Shown here: positions 33,833-44,339 of the stretch, in pieces | Layout of the letters: each line of letters opens with the position of its first letter | Position numbering within the stretch: position 1 is the stretch's first letter | Origin: Dendrobium chrysotoxum | Lineage: Eukaryota; Streptophyta; Magnoliopsida; Asparagales; Orchidaceae | Assembly (NCBI GenBank): GCA_019925795.1 | Contig: CM034312.1 | Coordinates: 80,045,528 to 80,109,527 of the forward strand | Direction of reading: 5' to 3' | DNA length: 64,000 nucleotides | Program-made: the position numbers and the translations under genes | The notes under the pieces: generated by a model | What the model was told of the DNA's origin: nothing | Databases searched by the model: none | What the model saw: the letters and a program-made list of their open reading frames with translations, nothing else

Positions 33833-35473
33833 TGAAAGTCAAGTGTATGCTTTAATATCACTTGAAAGATCGAGATGCGCCAAGAGTTCTAATATTTATT
33901 GATTTTTCAGATTTCTTACAATAATAACTTAACTAGTCAAATGCGGAAGCTAATGATTTGTTATATAAAGATGGTGATTATTCTCTAATTATCATAATAA
34001 AATAATATTCTCAGATTTTCACCAAGCAGTTATAATAGAAAATAAGATGCACAAAAATAAAGTGCGAAAAATAAAATCAAAAAGAGCACACCAGATTTAT
34101 AGTGGTTCGGTCAAACTATGACCTACGTCCACTCCCCGGAGCCTCCTCTCCGGGTATTGCACTATCACTATAGTGTCTCTCCTTTAGCCCCCTCAGCTAG
34201 GCGGAGAAGCCCTTACAAACTCTCTTCCACCAACCCGGTGCGGCAGAGGACCGTACTCCTTTCACAGGCAGAGAACCTTGACTTCTTTTCACCCTCATGG
34301 TGAGGCAGAGGTCCTTGAATCACTTTCACCTTTCCCGGTGCGGCGGAGTAGCCGGGTCTTTTGACACCAAAGAGGTCTTCTTCTTCCCAAAGCTTCCCTC
34401 AAGACAAACCTTGACTCTTGGAGGAACTCAGGTGCAGGTTTGTCAGAGCAACCGTGTGAAAACCCCCTCTCACACTCCCTTGAAGCCCACAAGGATCTTC
34501 TCCCTCTCTTACACACTCCACCCTTTCTCTCCCTAGCCCAAAGCTCTCTCTTCAAGCTTTCTTTTGAATAAAACAACTCAATGAATGCTCAAAAAGACTC
34601 CTACAAAGTCTTATGAGAAAGCTTAAATAGAGGGCTTCAAAAAATCCTAAAAATCCAATTCAGCCGTCAAAGATCGTACAGTACGATCGCAAGATCGTCC
34701 AGTACAATGTGTAGAATTTGACCTGTTAGTACTGTACGATCTCAGAATCGTACAGTACGATTAGTTCAATCGAAGTGCAGTTCATCCAGAACGAATCCTG
34801 GGACGACCAAAATCATCTCTGATCATCGTACAGTACGATCCAGTTCGTACAGTACGATCTAAATATCAAAATTATGCAGATTCGATTGAGTAATCACAGG
34901 ATTAAATTAGGCAATATTTTAAACACCGTACAGTACGATTAAGATCGTACAGTACAAATAGAACAATTTTCAAATTCAAATTTTTGCCTAATTTAATGGT
35001 CGACGGGGTTTCTAATTATACCAGATCGTCCAGTACGATGTGGTGTTCGTACTGTACGATTAGTTATATTTCAAAATAATTTTTTTTAGAAAAATAAAAT
35101 ATTTTAATTAATTTCTGTAACACCAAATCGTACAGTACGATCCAGATCGTACAGTACGATGTACAGAAAAATTAAAATATTTAACATTAAATTTTCTCCC
35201 ATTGTGTGTGTGTGTACGGTCACCAGGCTATCATGCACCTTTACAGGACTTGACTCAAGAAGTTCAAATAAATAAATGAAAATTACATTTTCTTTCAACA
35301 AACTTATTCTACCTAGTCTTGAGCCCTGAATCTTCAAAGACTGATGCCTGTTGTACCTGAAATGTTAGTCAACACAAAAATATGTATACACAACAAATAC
35401 TAGGAGAAATAAAGAGCCAATCAATAATATTGTTATCATCAAAATCATAAACTCGGGAGCCCGAGTTGTAACA
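33833..35473 (-). repeat. copia LTR 3 of array
   Basis: The 5'-most LTR in element orientation, next to the primer-binding site at 33819-33830 and bordered outside by tttta. Confidence 0.9.
34673..35160 (-). promoter_or_regulatory. U3 palindrome array, LTR 3
   Basis: Same array; a few units carry single CpG losses (for example ACCGTACAGTACGAT near 34924). Confidence 0.85.
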
Positions 35474-35478
35474 TTTTA

Positions 35479-36257
35479 TTTGTGATTGTGTGTCTTTAGG
35501 GTTGCCTGATTTTCTTAATTTATTGGTGATTTACATGCCACATTTATTTTAGCTTGGACTTTGTTAGGCTCTCTAAGAATTAAAATATTTTCTACTCATA
35601 ACTAATATTTAAAATTTCAAGATTTAAATAACATAGAAACCTAACGACCTAGAAAACTGTCAGAATCATTCGGGGTCACATACATATTGATGCATCTTCT
35701 CCCTCCTTGCTATAAGACACTTCTCCACCTGCGAGTAGAGTCTAGATAATCCGACCTATGAGGATGAGATGCTGGATCTGGGAAAGTCTAGTCTTTTTTA
35801 AAAATTATTTTATAAGCCTTTTTAAAATTCTATGCATACCTGATTTGGATACTTTAACTAGCATGCATTGCATTAGAAATCAACTAAATCAAAATTTTAA
35901 TTGCATTAGATCTAGTAGCATTTACCCTACATAAGTTTGGGGCTAATTAGGAAACTCTCTAGATGTCAGCCCTACTTCCAAAGAACTATAACCTACCCAC
36001 CCATCTTTCATAAAATATCTGAACTCATGGTTTTGAAATGACTAGGTGGTTAGCTGGCTCCCCAATCCAGGCCGGGGTAAGTCCAGGTTTTGCATTTCCT
36101 GAGCTAGGACACAGATTTTAGTATTACGTAGAACACTAAACCCACTCTAGATCTAGGATTCAATGCTACTACTATCGGTGTCTCGTAGTACGTCTCATCG
36201 GTGGGTAAGTCTTCTATCATCCAAAGACTATAAATCCTACCTATCTGGGTCACATAG
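35479..36257. other. unclassified non-coding DNA between copia array and CACTA element
   Basis: About 780 bp continuing the host stretch of 22737-27393. No gene or repeat is recognised. Confidence 0.4.
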
Positions 36258-36579
36258 ATGCATTACAGGCAATTCAGGTATTATCGACGGATAATACCGG
36301 TGGTTTGTTAGCCATCGGTAAGTACAGCAGTTTTACCGACAGTTTTACCGCTGGTATTTACCGGCAGTTTTTTATTAAAAATCATTAGAAATAGTGGCAC
36401 TATGGTAACCCCTGGTAAGACTGCCGGTTTTATGTTTTACCGTCGCTATTACCGGTGGTAGAAACTGCCGGTGACAAGTAATTTTTTTCGGCGGCCATAA
36501 ACGCCAGAAAAATTGCTGGATATTGACCTAATATTGTCCATCCCGAGCACTTTCTCTTAATTACTTCGGTTTTCTCTCG

Positions 36580-36760
36580 CTGCACACGCTCGCTCGCGAT
36601 CGCACCTCTCACTGCACACACTAGCTGCGTCGCCGACAAGCTACCTCCGGCCGCCGACGAGATCCCTACGGCCGAGGATCTCGTACATTATTCGACCGAC
36701 GAGCGCCTTCCGGCCGCCGACGAGTTCCCGCCACTGACGAGCTCCCTTCGGTTTGGTTTT
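36580..36760 (+). other. GC-rich leader-like segment of CACTA element
   Basis: Contains repeated GCCGACGAG words. It is compositionally unlike its surroundings, with no recognised protein. Confidence 0.4.
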
Positions 36761-36769
36761 ATTTTTTCT

Positions 36770-37460
36770 AAAATTTGTAATTTCTTTATTCATGGATGTT
36801 CTCACTAGACATTTTGAAGAGGATGTACCTTGGTGTTTGCTTATTCCTCATGATATTCTTGTTGTTGATAAGATTAGAGAGGGAGTTCAACTTGAAATTT
36901 GCAATTGCTTTATTCATGGATGTTCTCACTTAGATGCTTATATTATTCAAGTCATTAGGGATATGTATGTAGGCGAGATGTACCTTGGTGTTTGCTTATT
37001 GCTCATGATTTTCTTCTTGTTGATAAGATTATAGAGGGAGTTCAACTTGAAATTTGTAATTCCTTTATTCATGGATGTTCTCACTTGGATGCTTATATTA
37101 TTCAAGTCATTAGGGATATGTATGTAGGAGCTATTACTTGGTGTTTACTTATTGCTCATGATATTCTTCTTGTTGATAAGATTAGAGAGGGAGTTCAAGT
37201 TGAAATTTGCAATTCATTTATTCATGGATGTTCTCACTTGGATGCTTATATTACTCAAGTCATTAGGGATATGTATATAGGAGAGATGTACCTTGGTGTT
37301 TACTTATTACTCATGATATTCTTCTTGTTGATAAGATTAGAGAGGGAGTTCAAGGTGAAATTTGCAATTTCTTTATTCATGGATGTTCTCACTTGGATGC
37401 TTATATTATTCAAGTCATTAGGGATATGTATGTAGGAGCTATTACTTGTGTTCGAACACA
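36770..37460 (+). repeat. tandem array of a rearranged LINE reverse-transcriptase fragment
   Basis: Four successive copies start with GAAATTTGYAATT at about 36770, 36894, 37049, 37202 and a partial fifth at 37357; later periods are 153-155 bp. Each unit joins non-adjacent pieces of an RTE reverse transcriptase: the part before FADD (PWCLLIPHDILVVDK, degenerate) and the earlier AYI.QVIRDMYVG segment. It is the sense strand of a LINE related to 1275-4439. Confidence 0.85.
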
Positions 37461-37990
37461 AGATTGTTTGACCAAGTATTTTCCTATTTCAATTGGATTA
37501 CATTAAGGATCAGTCTTAAACACATATCTTTTTTCTTTAGTCATGGATGTTCTAACTAGAAATTTGCATGAGGTAATTGTACCCTGGTGTATGCTTTTTG
37601 TTGATGATATTCTTCTTACTGATAAGTTCCTAACTAGATGGAAAAATTCTATAAAATGTTGGTGAGACCTACAATACTTTATGGTGCAAAATTTTTGCCA
37701 TTCATACTGGTGCATAATATTAAGTTAAGTATTACAGAGATATGTATGTAGGAGCTATTACTTGTGTTCAAAGAGATTAGGATGCTCAAGTGGATTAGTG
37801 GCTTTACACTAAAAGACCGAATACGAAATGAGCATATACGTAATGAGACCTGCAACACTTTATGAAAAAATTCTATAAAATGTTGGTGAGACCTGCAATA
37901 CTTTATGGTGCAGAATTTTTGCCATTAAAAGAGAAGCATAATATTAAGTTAAGTATTGCAGAGATTAGTTTCTTTTTAATTTTTTATGCT
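37461..37990 (+). pseudogene. LINE reverse-transcriptase remnants
   Basis: Continues from the tandem array: TKYFPISIGLH, then a stop, a DVLTR-like segment with FVDDILL in place of FADDILL, then two partial copies of the downstream VRPAMLYGAE..LPLKEKHN region (37640-37740 and 37850-37960). Many stops; no function expected. Confidence 0.75.
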
Positions 37991-38640
37991 ACCCTATGAT
38001 GGAAGACATCCAATGAGCATGAGTAGGTAGTGCTTGGGCATGTCAAACTTTGGGTGTGCTAGCTACTTGGATTCTTTGAGTTTTTGGGCTACTGGATGCT
38101 TCTCGGGGTTGGCTTGGCTGCTTGGTTTTGGGTTGTGTTTTTGGGAGTTGCTTGGTTCTAGGTTTAGGGCTTGACCTACTGTTTTAGGTCATTATTTTGG
38201 AAAGTTATATGGAGTTGAGTCTTGCCTTTCCCCTTCACTGTGTTTTTGGGAGGTATTTGTTGGATGATTTGGTGACATTTGTGGAGGAGTTTAGGTTGAC
38301 GTTGGACCTTGTAGTTGTGGTGGACCATTGGTTTATGCAAGCCCTAAGCACTTTTTTAATATTGCATACTTTTTCGTTGCATGCGAGGAAACCGCTTGCT
38401 GGTTGTTCTTAGGGTAGTTTTTTATTTTAATTTCAATTTTGTTTCGTTTATTTAGATGTCAGCTTACTAGTTTTGAATTGACTTATGTTCTACTAGTCCT
38501 AGTGTTCTCCTCTCTTGGCTCGTTCAAAATTAATAACGTATACTTGTTCACGCTGCATATCTTCTAATAATTGATTTCACAACTTTATATATAGGGAAAC
38601 ATTTGCTTTTGCTTTAACATCCAAATGACTATCTAAGAAG
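37991..38640 (+). other. CACTA interior, unrecognised
   Basis: T- and G-rich sequence with a 71-codon frame (38197-38412) of no recognisable family. It may be captured host sequence. Confidence 0.3.
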
Positions 38641-38651
38641 AACGATATTGG

Positions 38652-38998
38652 ATGTATAATAGATTATTACCGGGGCGAAGAGGATTGACAGATGAATTTA
38701 TACAGGGAGTTGAGACTTTTATTCAAGTTGCATCTCAACTACCTTTATTTAAGTTTGATGGAATGTTTAGATGTCCATGTTCGAAGCACAAAAATCAAGC
38801 ATTCCTCAATCCCGATAATGTGAAGGTTGATTTATATCGTAAGGGATTTGTTCCAAACTACTGGATTTGGACCTCACATGGCAAGTACGAGCCACACAGA
38901 GATACTCATGCCGGTCCATCCATAGCTTTTGAAAGAGTTTCTTGGCCGGGAGTCGACCCCACTGGAGTTGCATACGAGGACTCACCAACATCAAGCTG
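38652..38998 (+). CDS. CACTA transposase-associated domain fragment
   Basis: The start WMYNRL..GRRGLTDEFIQGV, FRCPCSKHKN and VDLYRKGFVPNYWIWTSHG are diagnostic of the N-terminal transposase-associated domain of plant En/Spm TNP2-type proteins. The codon before the ATG is TGG in frame, and an upstream TAA lies four codons further, so the normal start is gone. The frame ends at 38998; the following transposase core is deleted. Confidence 0.82.
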
Positions 38999-39501
38999 AC
39001 CATCAGTGGGTTGATGAAAAGGCTAAAAAAGCTCATGTGAGTATAATTTTTGGAGTTCGGGAATATAAATTTAATCTAAAAAATGTCATTTTAATATCAA
39101 TTTATTTTATGAATTTATTCTCACAGGATGATTTTGTACGAGTTCGGGAGAGTCGTCAGTCTACTGGTGAGGGATCATCTTTAGGATCGACCCAGTATTC
39201 TGAGTATCATACATGGTCAGATGTTGTTGGAGGAAGGCAGAGAGGAAGGGTATATGGCCTGGGTTCGCAAGGCTATGCTATTGAGGGCAGTTTATCCACA
39301 TCAGTATTTTATGATCCTACTGGAGTTGAAGAAACTGTTAGCCAGAGGGTTGTAGCCTTGACGAGAGAGATAGAAGAGATGAGAAAGGTACAAAATGAGA
39401 TGCATGCAGAGCTGCGAGCTTATAGAGATGAAAATCAAAAGAAGAAAGACCAAGAGCAGACACATGAAACACCAGGCAGCGAGGAGACGGAGGATGATTA
39501 G
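38929..39501 (+). CDS. CACTA Ptta/En/Spm C-terminal protein fragment
   Basis: Two exons: a short one ending HQWVDEKAKKAH with donor GTGAGT near 39036, and one from 39127 after TTCTCACAG. The second encodes DDFVRVRESR, WSDVVGGRQRGRVYGLGSQG and a coiled-coil-like, charged tail (REIEEMRKVQNEMHAELRAYRDE), typical of plant Ptta/En/Spm (TNP1-type) proteins. The first exon overlaps the previous fragment in another frame, so a deletion fused the two genes. Confidence 0.75.
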   Translation: MKEFLGRESTPLELHTRTHQHQADHQWVDEKAKKAHVSIIFGVREYKFNLKNVILISIYFMNLFSQDDFVRVRESRQSTGEGSSLGSTQYSEYHTWSDVVGGRQRGRVYGLGSQGYAIEGSLSTSVFYDPTGVEETVSQRVVALTREIEEMRKVQNEMHAELRAYRDENQKKKDQEQTHETPGSEETEDD

Positions 39502-40288
39502 TTATTTTATTTGTTTTATGAACATTTGGTTTAAACATTGAGTTTGATGAACTTGTTATGTGAAGGTAAACATCTTTAAATATTTGGTTTAATAAACAAT
39601 ATGTTTAAACTTTATATGTTTTGTTTATTGTTAAAATTATTTTGTTTATAGTGGCGTGTTGCCCATATATGTGCATTGATTACAGTGCCGTGTTGCCCAA
39701 TATATACTGTGATAAATATTTGTTGTGCAGGTTTGTGGAAATCTGAGTAAATAGAGGAGGGGCTGTCAATTTTTTTTTCAAATGCTACAGGTTTCCGACG
39801 GCTTTCCGGCGGTCTGGCAGCCAGAAATCTTCGATACCAGACGAGTTTCAGAGACCGCCGGAAATATAAAATAGCCGCCAGAAATTACCGGTGAACTCCG
39901 GCGGTTAGACCGCCGAAAGCCGTTGGTTTTTCCTTGGAATATTCATCACCAGACGGATCACTAAAACCGTCGGTCTAATGATTAAACCGCCGGAACGGAC
40001 CGACGGTTTACTGGCGGTTGTCGGCGGTTCTACTGCCGAAAATATTGATACCATACGGTTAACATAGCGCCGAAAATATAAATATGCCGTCGGTGAATTA
40101 CCGGCGCTATAACCGCCAAAACATACCGGCCGCCAAAACCATCGGTAAGCCGCCGGAATGTATAACCGTCGGTAAAAGGCCGCCGAAAATCATTTCCTAC
40201 GCCCCTAATACCGGCGGTTTATGTTCCGACGGTAAACCGCCGGAAAAAAAATTTATCGTCGATAATAGCTGACTTTTCTGTAGTGATG

Positions 40289-40791
40289 ACACTACCTCCA
40301 TCCTTCTCTCATATATGCTTTGAGTGAATGATTTTTCTTTTCTCCAGTTTTTTCTCACTACCTTAGTCCCTCCGGATGCTGATCTGAGCCATGTATGTTG
40401 ACTAAGCCAAGTTGAGCATTTCTTTCCCTTTTAAGTAGGATTTCTTAGTCTTCTTTCTATGTGCCAATCCCACTTAAAAGTATAATGTAGAATTCTTAAT
40501 CGAGAGTCTTCTCAGGCCCCGGCTTGAGATGTAATTAACTAAGGGGGCTTGCGCCTATGGAAAATCGAATCCCATTATCAAATAAACCCCACTCGAGCTG
40601 ATGTATCAGGTAGGGGAAACCCATTATTTCAATCAGGTCGTACATACTACTATGCATCGGGGTGCGCTGGTGAGAACCGCTATCCTCGATGGTTGAGCGT
40701 ATGTATGATCTAATCTGTCCTCACATTGCCACCACTGTCTCCCCCCGTGGGGCGGTGGTGTTTTGTCCTTTCAGAGGTAAGTGGGGAAGAT
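40289..40791. other. unclassified DNA and residual polypurine tract
   Basis: Mostly unrecognised host stretch. The last 13 bases (AAGTGGGGAAGAT, 40779-40791) are the polypurine tract of the Tekay-like element, immediately before its 3' LTR. A small GC-rich palindrome (CCCCCCGTGGGGCGG) lies near 40741. Confidence 0.5.
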
Positions 40792-41180
40792 TATAATGCC
40801 CGAACTTACCAGGAAGGAAGACAAAGAGGAGGCCAAAGGAAATGCCACAGAAGCCAAAGGGGGCCGTTCGTCGTTTGAAATCACAAAACCCTAATGAGCG
40901 AACAAGTTGAAACATTTCATCGATTGGGAAACGTAGAAGATGTAGGAGTCAAAAGAATCATCTGTCGAATACAAAGCAAGTGCGTCACTTGGTGTCGCTT
41001 GGAAGCCGAAGGAGTTGGGGGGAAACCGAAGGATATGAGGGAGATAAAGAAGGCATCGGGGTCACGGAAGTTGAATGGTTCAGAAGTTGTAGAGTTGCCC
41101 CGGTCCCTTGAAGTCGCAAAAGCCGAACGAAGGAGTCGAGGGAGCCGAAGGGTTCAGGCTATCCATCGTTGGCTTCATCT

Positions 41181-41188
41181 CTATAAAT
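41181..41188 (+). promoter_or_regulatory. TATA box of Tekay-like LTR
   Basis: CTATAAAT about 95 bp before the leader donor. Confidence 0.6.
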
Positions 41189-42188
41189 TGGAGAGGAGGA
41201 GTGAGATCGAGAGGGAGAGAGCAGGTGAATGACCACGAGAGGGAGAGAGCGGGCGAAGGGCTAGGGCAAGCGAGAGGTAAGGTTTATTTTTTTATATGAT
41301 ATTAAGAAAATTTATATTTTAAGAAATATTAAAATTAAAATTATAAAATCTAATTTATGAGATATAGAGAGCATTTTACATTTAGTTGAATATAACTAAT
41401 GCAATGATAATTCTTAAAATTTTATCATATAATTAAAACTTATTAAATTAATGCTTAAAATTTTAAATGTTAGGCTCACAAAACAAAATAGAAATTTAAT
41501 ATGATGCTGACAAATTGGAAATTAGGATAATTAAATTTTAAGATAATTATTTTAAATATTTAATGAGATAGACATGTATTTATAACTTCAAATTCATATA
41601 AATTTAGATGTATCAATATTAGATGATAAGAGTGAAATATATATATATATATATTTATTTGAGAAAATAGTGTTAATTAAATTATATTTTTATCCATTTT
41701 AAATGATAGAGGATAGAATTAAATTTATCATAAATATATGATTTATTTAAGAATATTGAATAAGCAACTTAGAGAAAGATATTTATATTTATAATATAAT
41801 ACATTTAAATTAGGAGAAAATCTAAAAAATAAAATAAAATAAAATAAAGAATACTTGATTTATAGATGTATTAAGAAAATTAATTATAATAAGTAATAAA
41901 GAAAGTATAGTTTACATAAATATATAGAGAGAGAAAGAATATTTTAAAATTTAAGAAATATGAAATTTGAGAGTGAGAACATAGAAGATATTTCTTTTAA
42001 TTAAATTATTAAAAGAGTATATGTTAAGTTTAAATGAGAAATTATTAAATTTGACAATATTATAAATTAATGATAATTAAATCATAGTTTAAACATAAGA
42101 ACTATTTAAGTATAATTAATAATTAATTAGAAAGTGAGATAATTATATATAAGTTAAAATAACCCTTTGAAAATATATATTATTATAG

Positions 42189-42244
42189 GTGTCACTTTAT
42201 TGAAGTGAGAGCAATGACACTAAGAGCAGGCAATCCTAATCAAG
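42189..42244 (+). other. possible alternative leader exon with short uORF
   Basis: Acceptor TATTATTATAG|GTGTC and donor CAAG|GTGAGT bracket 56 nt with an ATG. If joined to 42780 the frame stops after 13 codons, so it would act as an upstream ORF. Prediction only. Confidence 0.35.
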
Positions 42245-42800
42245 GTGAGTAAGCATGATTCTATGTTACATTAATTGTATTGCTTCTAAATTACATTTAA
42301 TTATTATTGCAAGTTATTTACATTGCTACATTGCAAATGATTCATCTCTCGCATATTAAATGATTTACTGCATAAAGCAAAGGAAAGTAACATGTTATAA
42401 GAATGAGATGGCTAGATATGTGTGATTATATGTGCATGTTAAAAGATAGAGCTCACCCCCTTATGGTCCTAGCTGGGGATGATGTATCCGTGCATGTTAA
42501 ATGGAAAAGATTATGAAAATGGAAAAGGAAAAAGGAGTACCTTTATTGGTACTAAATTAGATAGTGGCTCATGTAATAGTTGTATTATTAAGAAAGGATA
42601 AAGATATGATATATTTAAAAGATAGATATATACGCTTTTTGATATGAAATGATTAAATAGACTTATTTTATAATTATGCATATTGTTCCCAATACCTTGG
42701 ATTACTATAATTTTAGAAGCATGGTTTACTCACGGAGTTCTGTTTTAACTCAATCTTCTTATTGGAAATTATTTTTCAGGTACAATTTAGTATAATCATA

Positions 42801-42850
42801 ATGAATAGAGATGAAAACATATATCGTAGGCGAAATGCTCAGGAAGAAAG
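42801..42850 (+). CDS. LTR-located first gag exon (Tekay-like, 3' LTR copy)
   Basis: ATG, 16 codons with ENIYRRRNA, then AG|GTATTT, the same phase as the intact chromovirus exon (AG before GT). As part of a 3' LTR it is not upstream of gag, but it shows the ancestral form of the damaged 5' copy. Confidence 0.6.
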
Positions 42851-43005
42851 GTATTTAAGTTATTATTATATCAGTTTATATTTTTTATGTTTAGTGGCTC
42901 TTTCAAAGTTTATTGAGATAGTTTAGATGAATTGAAAAACTTAATCTACCGTCAGACCGTCTGTTCCCGCCTCGTTAATTCGAGCCTCTGGGCCAGGTCA
43001 TGACA

Positions 43006-43948
43006 TATGTGAAAAGATTTTACTAAATTTGAGTGAATTATAAATATTGACCCATCCCTTGACTTAGGGGCGGTTAAATTACAGAAGTGTGGAGAATTAG
43101 AGAAAGGTCTGACGACAGTCAGGAAGAAATCCAACAACGTCTAGGTAGAAGTTCAGCTGATGGGGAATGATCTGACAAAGGTCGGCAGAAGTTTGACGAC
43201 ACTCGACTGTTAGATGGAAGTCTGGAGGCGGTCGGTGGTTATCCAATGAAGGTCAGGCTGAAGTCCGGAGGTGGTCAGCAAATGGGTGGATGTCTGGTGA
43301 CGATCGGCGACCGGGCGGTGGTCCGACTATGGTCAGGTTGAATTCCGACGGCAATGGTCTGACAGTGGTCAGGTTGAAGTTCAGCGGCGGTCGACGGCCG
43401 GGCGGTGGTGCTGGAGCTCTTGAAGCTTCAGAGATCTCTCCAATCTCTAGCCAAATGTCCCCCTCATGTAGAGAGAGGGGGTCTATTTATAGATTTTTAT
43501 GAGTGGCATCCATCGTAAATATAGAGAAGATCTGGGGTAGGTTCGAAATGCTTCATCGGATGGCTCGTATTGATTCCCCCGATCATATAGTGTTTATCAG
43601 ACCTTTGAATGTCTTAATGATATCAGAATTTGATGATCTTAGGCTTGTCAAATTTGTCTCATCGAGCCACTCGATTTGACTATAAGCATGCCATATTTGG
43701 AAATCATTTGGTAATCCAAATTGTAGTTTGAACCTTCCGTAAGTGCTTCGTATCTTTGATTTGGATCCATTTGAGCTTGGATTGAGTCGAATTTGGTGTC
43801 ATTGGGTTCATATTTTTGAGACAATCAATTTGAGTATAAGTTTGCTGAAATCGGAGTTCGGATAATCCCAATTTTAATTTTGGAAGTTTCCAACTTGATT
43901 TTGCCTTAAGATTCATTCATGATCAGAATAATTTTTTTTGACGTATCA
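43006..43948 (-). repeat. gypsy-B 3' LTR, main piece
   Basis: Resumes the LTR after the inserted element (GAAAAGATTTTACTAAATTTGAG against GAATAGATTCCACTAAATTTGAG at 60704) and ends TGACGTATCA at 43948. Roughly 80 percent identical by eye to 60704-61612. The adjacent plus strand GTTGCCCTTCTATTTTT is a purine-rich tract on the element strand, as expected next to a 3' LTR. Confidence 0.8.
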
Positions 43949-44339
43949 GTTGCCCTTCTATTTTTGGACGTTGAATCTTGCAAAATTCAAAAATACTTGT
44001 GTAATTTTAGTATTTAAAATGTCCAAATCAGACTTTTACGGGATAAAATTATGTATATGTATAAATATATATAAATATATACATATATGATTCCTAACTT
44101 AACTAACTAGTTAATTAATATTAATACTAAGCTATCAATTAAAATCGATATAACTAAGTTTTTGAAATATATATAATTATACCAAGAGGCTTTATCAAAG
44201 CCTAGTATTTAAACGTTATAATAACTGATGATGTTTGGATGTTGTAATGTATAGCCTCTTGGCTTTGATCAAAGGTCGTATTATTTTTTTTCGATTATAA
44301 CATTAGTTATTGAGAAATATTATAATTAAGTTATTATAG
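43949..44339 (-). other. gypsy-B internal DNA next to 3' LTR
   Basis: Polypurine tract then AT-rich non-coding DNA. A pair of related words (CCAAGAGGCTTTATCAAAGCC near 44182 and GCCTCTTGGCTTTGATC near 44250) form an imperfect inverted repeat. Confidence 0.4.

Larger units (their letters stand above)
27399..35473 (-). mobile_element. tandem gag-only copia array: LTR-gag-LTR-gag-LTR
   Basis: Three nearly identical LTRs (27399-29040, 30615-32257, 33833-35473) alternate with two nearly identical internal regions (1574 and 1575 bp). A single 5-bp target duplication tttta lies at 27394-27398 and 35474-35478, with none between units. Each internal region has a primer-binding site, a gag and a polypurine tract but no protease, integrase or reverse transcriptase. 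The family shares U5, primer-binding site, gag and polypurine tract with the pol-bearing copia at 47834-59462, its likely helper type. Confidence 0.93.
36261..40285 (+). mobile_element. CACTA (En/Spm) transposon, internally rearranged
   Basis: The right terminus reads CACTACAGAAAAGTCAGC on the minus strand; the left starts CATTACAGGCAATTCAGG, with 24 of the first 29 bases matching. A 3-bp duplication atg lies at 36258-36260 and 40286-40288. Both subterminal regions are packed with CCGCCGG/CCGGCGG-type words in both orientations (36290-36500, 39790-40270), the usual transposase-binding layout. The interior keeps only the transposase-associated domain exon and a Ptta-type C-terminal exon, plus amplified LINE fragments. 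The catalytic TNP2 region is missing, so it is non-autonomous. Confidence 0.9.
12237..43005 (+). mobile_element. Tekay-like gag-only Ty3/gypsy element, interrupted
   Basis: A 5' LTR (12237-12957), tRNA-Met primer-binding site, gag and the start of the polypurine region (TCTCGAGGACAAAATTTTTG to 14461) lie on the left. The rest of the polypurine tract (AAGTGGGGAAGAT, 40779-40791) and the 3' LTR (40792-43005) lie on the right. The flanks CAGGT (12232-12236) and TATGT (43006-43010) are the diverged target duplication in gypsy-B. Gag is followed by only about 240 bp before the polypurine tract, so pol was absent before the inner insertion. LTRs are about 88-90 percent identical by eye where both are present. 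Confidence 0.72.
40792..43005 (+). repeat. 3' LTR of Tekay-like element
   Basis: TATAATGCCCGAAC to GGTCATGACA, 2214 bp. It contains a TATA box CTATAAAT (41181-41188), a leader donor GCGAGAG|GTAAGG (41277), an AT-rich leader intron, an acceptor ATTTTTCAG (42778-42779) and the small coding exon 42801-42850. Confidence 0.8.

Noticed and set aside
36430..36639. 69-codon minus-strand frame in the CACTA subterminal region
   Set aside because: It lies in terminal binding repeats and GC-rich leader; no protein similarity.
14457..40778. Target-site duplication for the LTR-C stretch
   Set aside because: The left flank ttttg has no matching copy at the right boundary (about 40774-40778 reads gaggt), so its ends and class remain open.
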